Assembly: GCA_001600495.1 (NCBI GenBank)
Contig: BCKE01000060.1
Location: forward strand, 124,001-188,000
From: Pilasporangium apinafurcum
Taxonomy: Eukaryota > Oomycota > Peronosporomycetes > Pythiales > Pythiaceae
Reading direction: 5' to 3'
DNA: 64,000 nt
Made by a program: the position numbers and the translations under genes. The notes under the pieces were generated by a model. That model made no database searches, was not told where the DNA came from, and worked only from the letters and a program-made list of their open reading frames with translations. Below, piece after piece: positions 63,925 to 64,000 of the stretch. How positions within the stretch are numbered: position 1 is the stretch's first letter; each line of letters begins with the position of its first letter.

Positions 63925-64000
63925 TTTGATTTGGGAGCTTGGTGTGTTGTTTGTTGCTTGATGATGTGAGGTTCACTTGGTGATTTTGAGAGTGAGAGAA

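Noticed and set aside
63256-63969. A 237-residue plus-strand frame opposite the pectate lyase
   Set aside because: It is antisense to a clear secreted PL3 enzyme and has no recognisable content. Biased codon use in the lyase explains the lack of stops.
1-64000. RXLR or Crinkler effector genes
   Set aside because: I found no secreted frame with a well-placed RXLR-EER or LFLAK motif. The only clear secreted protein is the pectate lyase.

Overview
The window reads as nuclear DNA of an oomycete, most likely a plant-associated member of the Peronosporales/Pythiales. The evidence is the gene content: two tandem cellulose synthases with an N-terminal PH domain, a secreted PL3-type pectate lyase, a membrane-anchored GH5 glucanase, an ankyrin protein with a 28-residue repeat period, and a multi-copy membrane LRR family ending in a Trp-Leu-Gly-Cys motif. 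Genes are packed closely on both strands. Many carry short GT..AG introns of roughly 50-110 bp. Exon joins given here were chosen by reading frame, splice sites and family motifs; no transcript data were available. The species is not determined.

Left part (1-26 kb): a small Cys-rich membrane protein, an ankyrin-repeat protein, a two-exon Gemin6-like Sm protein, the two cellulose synthases, a decayed copy of the membrane-LRR family (about 16.3-17.7 kb), a MINDY-type deubiquitinase, a second Cys-rich membrane protein, Sec23 with a Q/G/Y-rich N-terminus, and a broken Fanzor (TnpB-like) element.

Middle (26-42 kb): a CCCH zinc-finger protein with an 11-residue tandem repeat, two unrecognised genes converging tail to tail, ORC4, a Ras-like GTPase fused behind a beta-grasp domain, a VPS9-domain Rab GEF, and a mitochondrial-type [2Fe-2S] ferredoxin.

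Right part (42-64 kb): two membrane-LRR genes in tandem, a METTL21-like methyltransferase with a probable 9-nt micro-exon, a CBM48-PFK2/FBPase2 fusion, the GH5 enzyme, splicing factor SPF27/BCAS2, mitoribosomal protein mS35, the AP-4 mu subunit, a third membrane-LRR gene, and the pectate lyase.

Most genes are housekeeping and do not form one pathway. The themes that recur are cell-wall building and remodelling (two CesA, GH5, PL3), secretory and endosomal traffic (Sec23, AP-4 mu, VPS9), and the membrane-LRR family. The signals I would follow up first are that LRR family (three intact copies plus one fossil, all with the same exon plan), a CGGTAAA/TTTACCG palindromic element shared by three divergent intergenic regions, a TTAGGGGARGCGGAC element about 400 bp upstream of both cellulose synthases, and the zinc-finger insert inside the cellulose synthase catalytic domain. 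I saw no rRNA, tRNA or CRISPR, but I could not run a tRNA covariance search.
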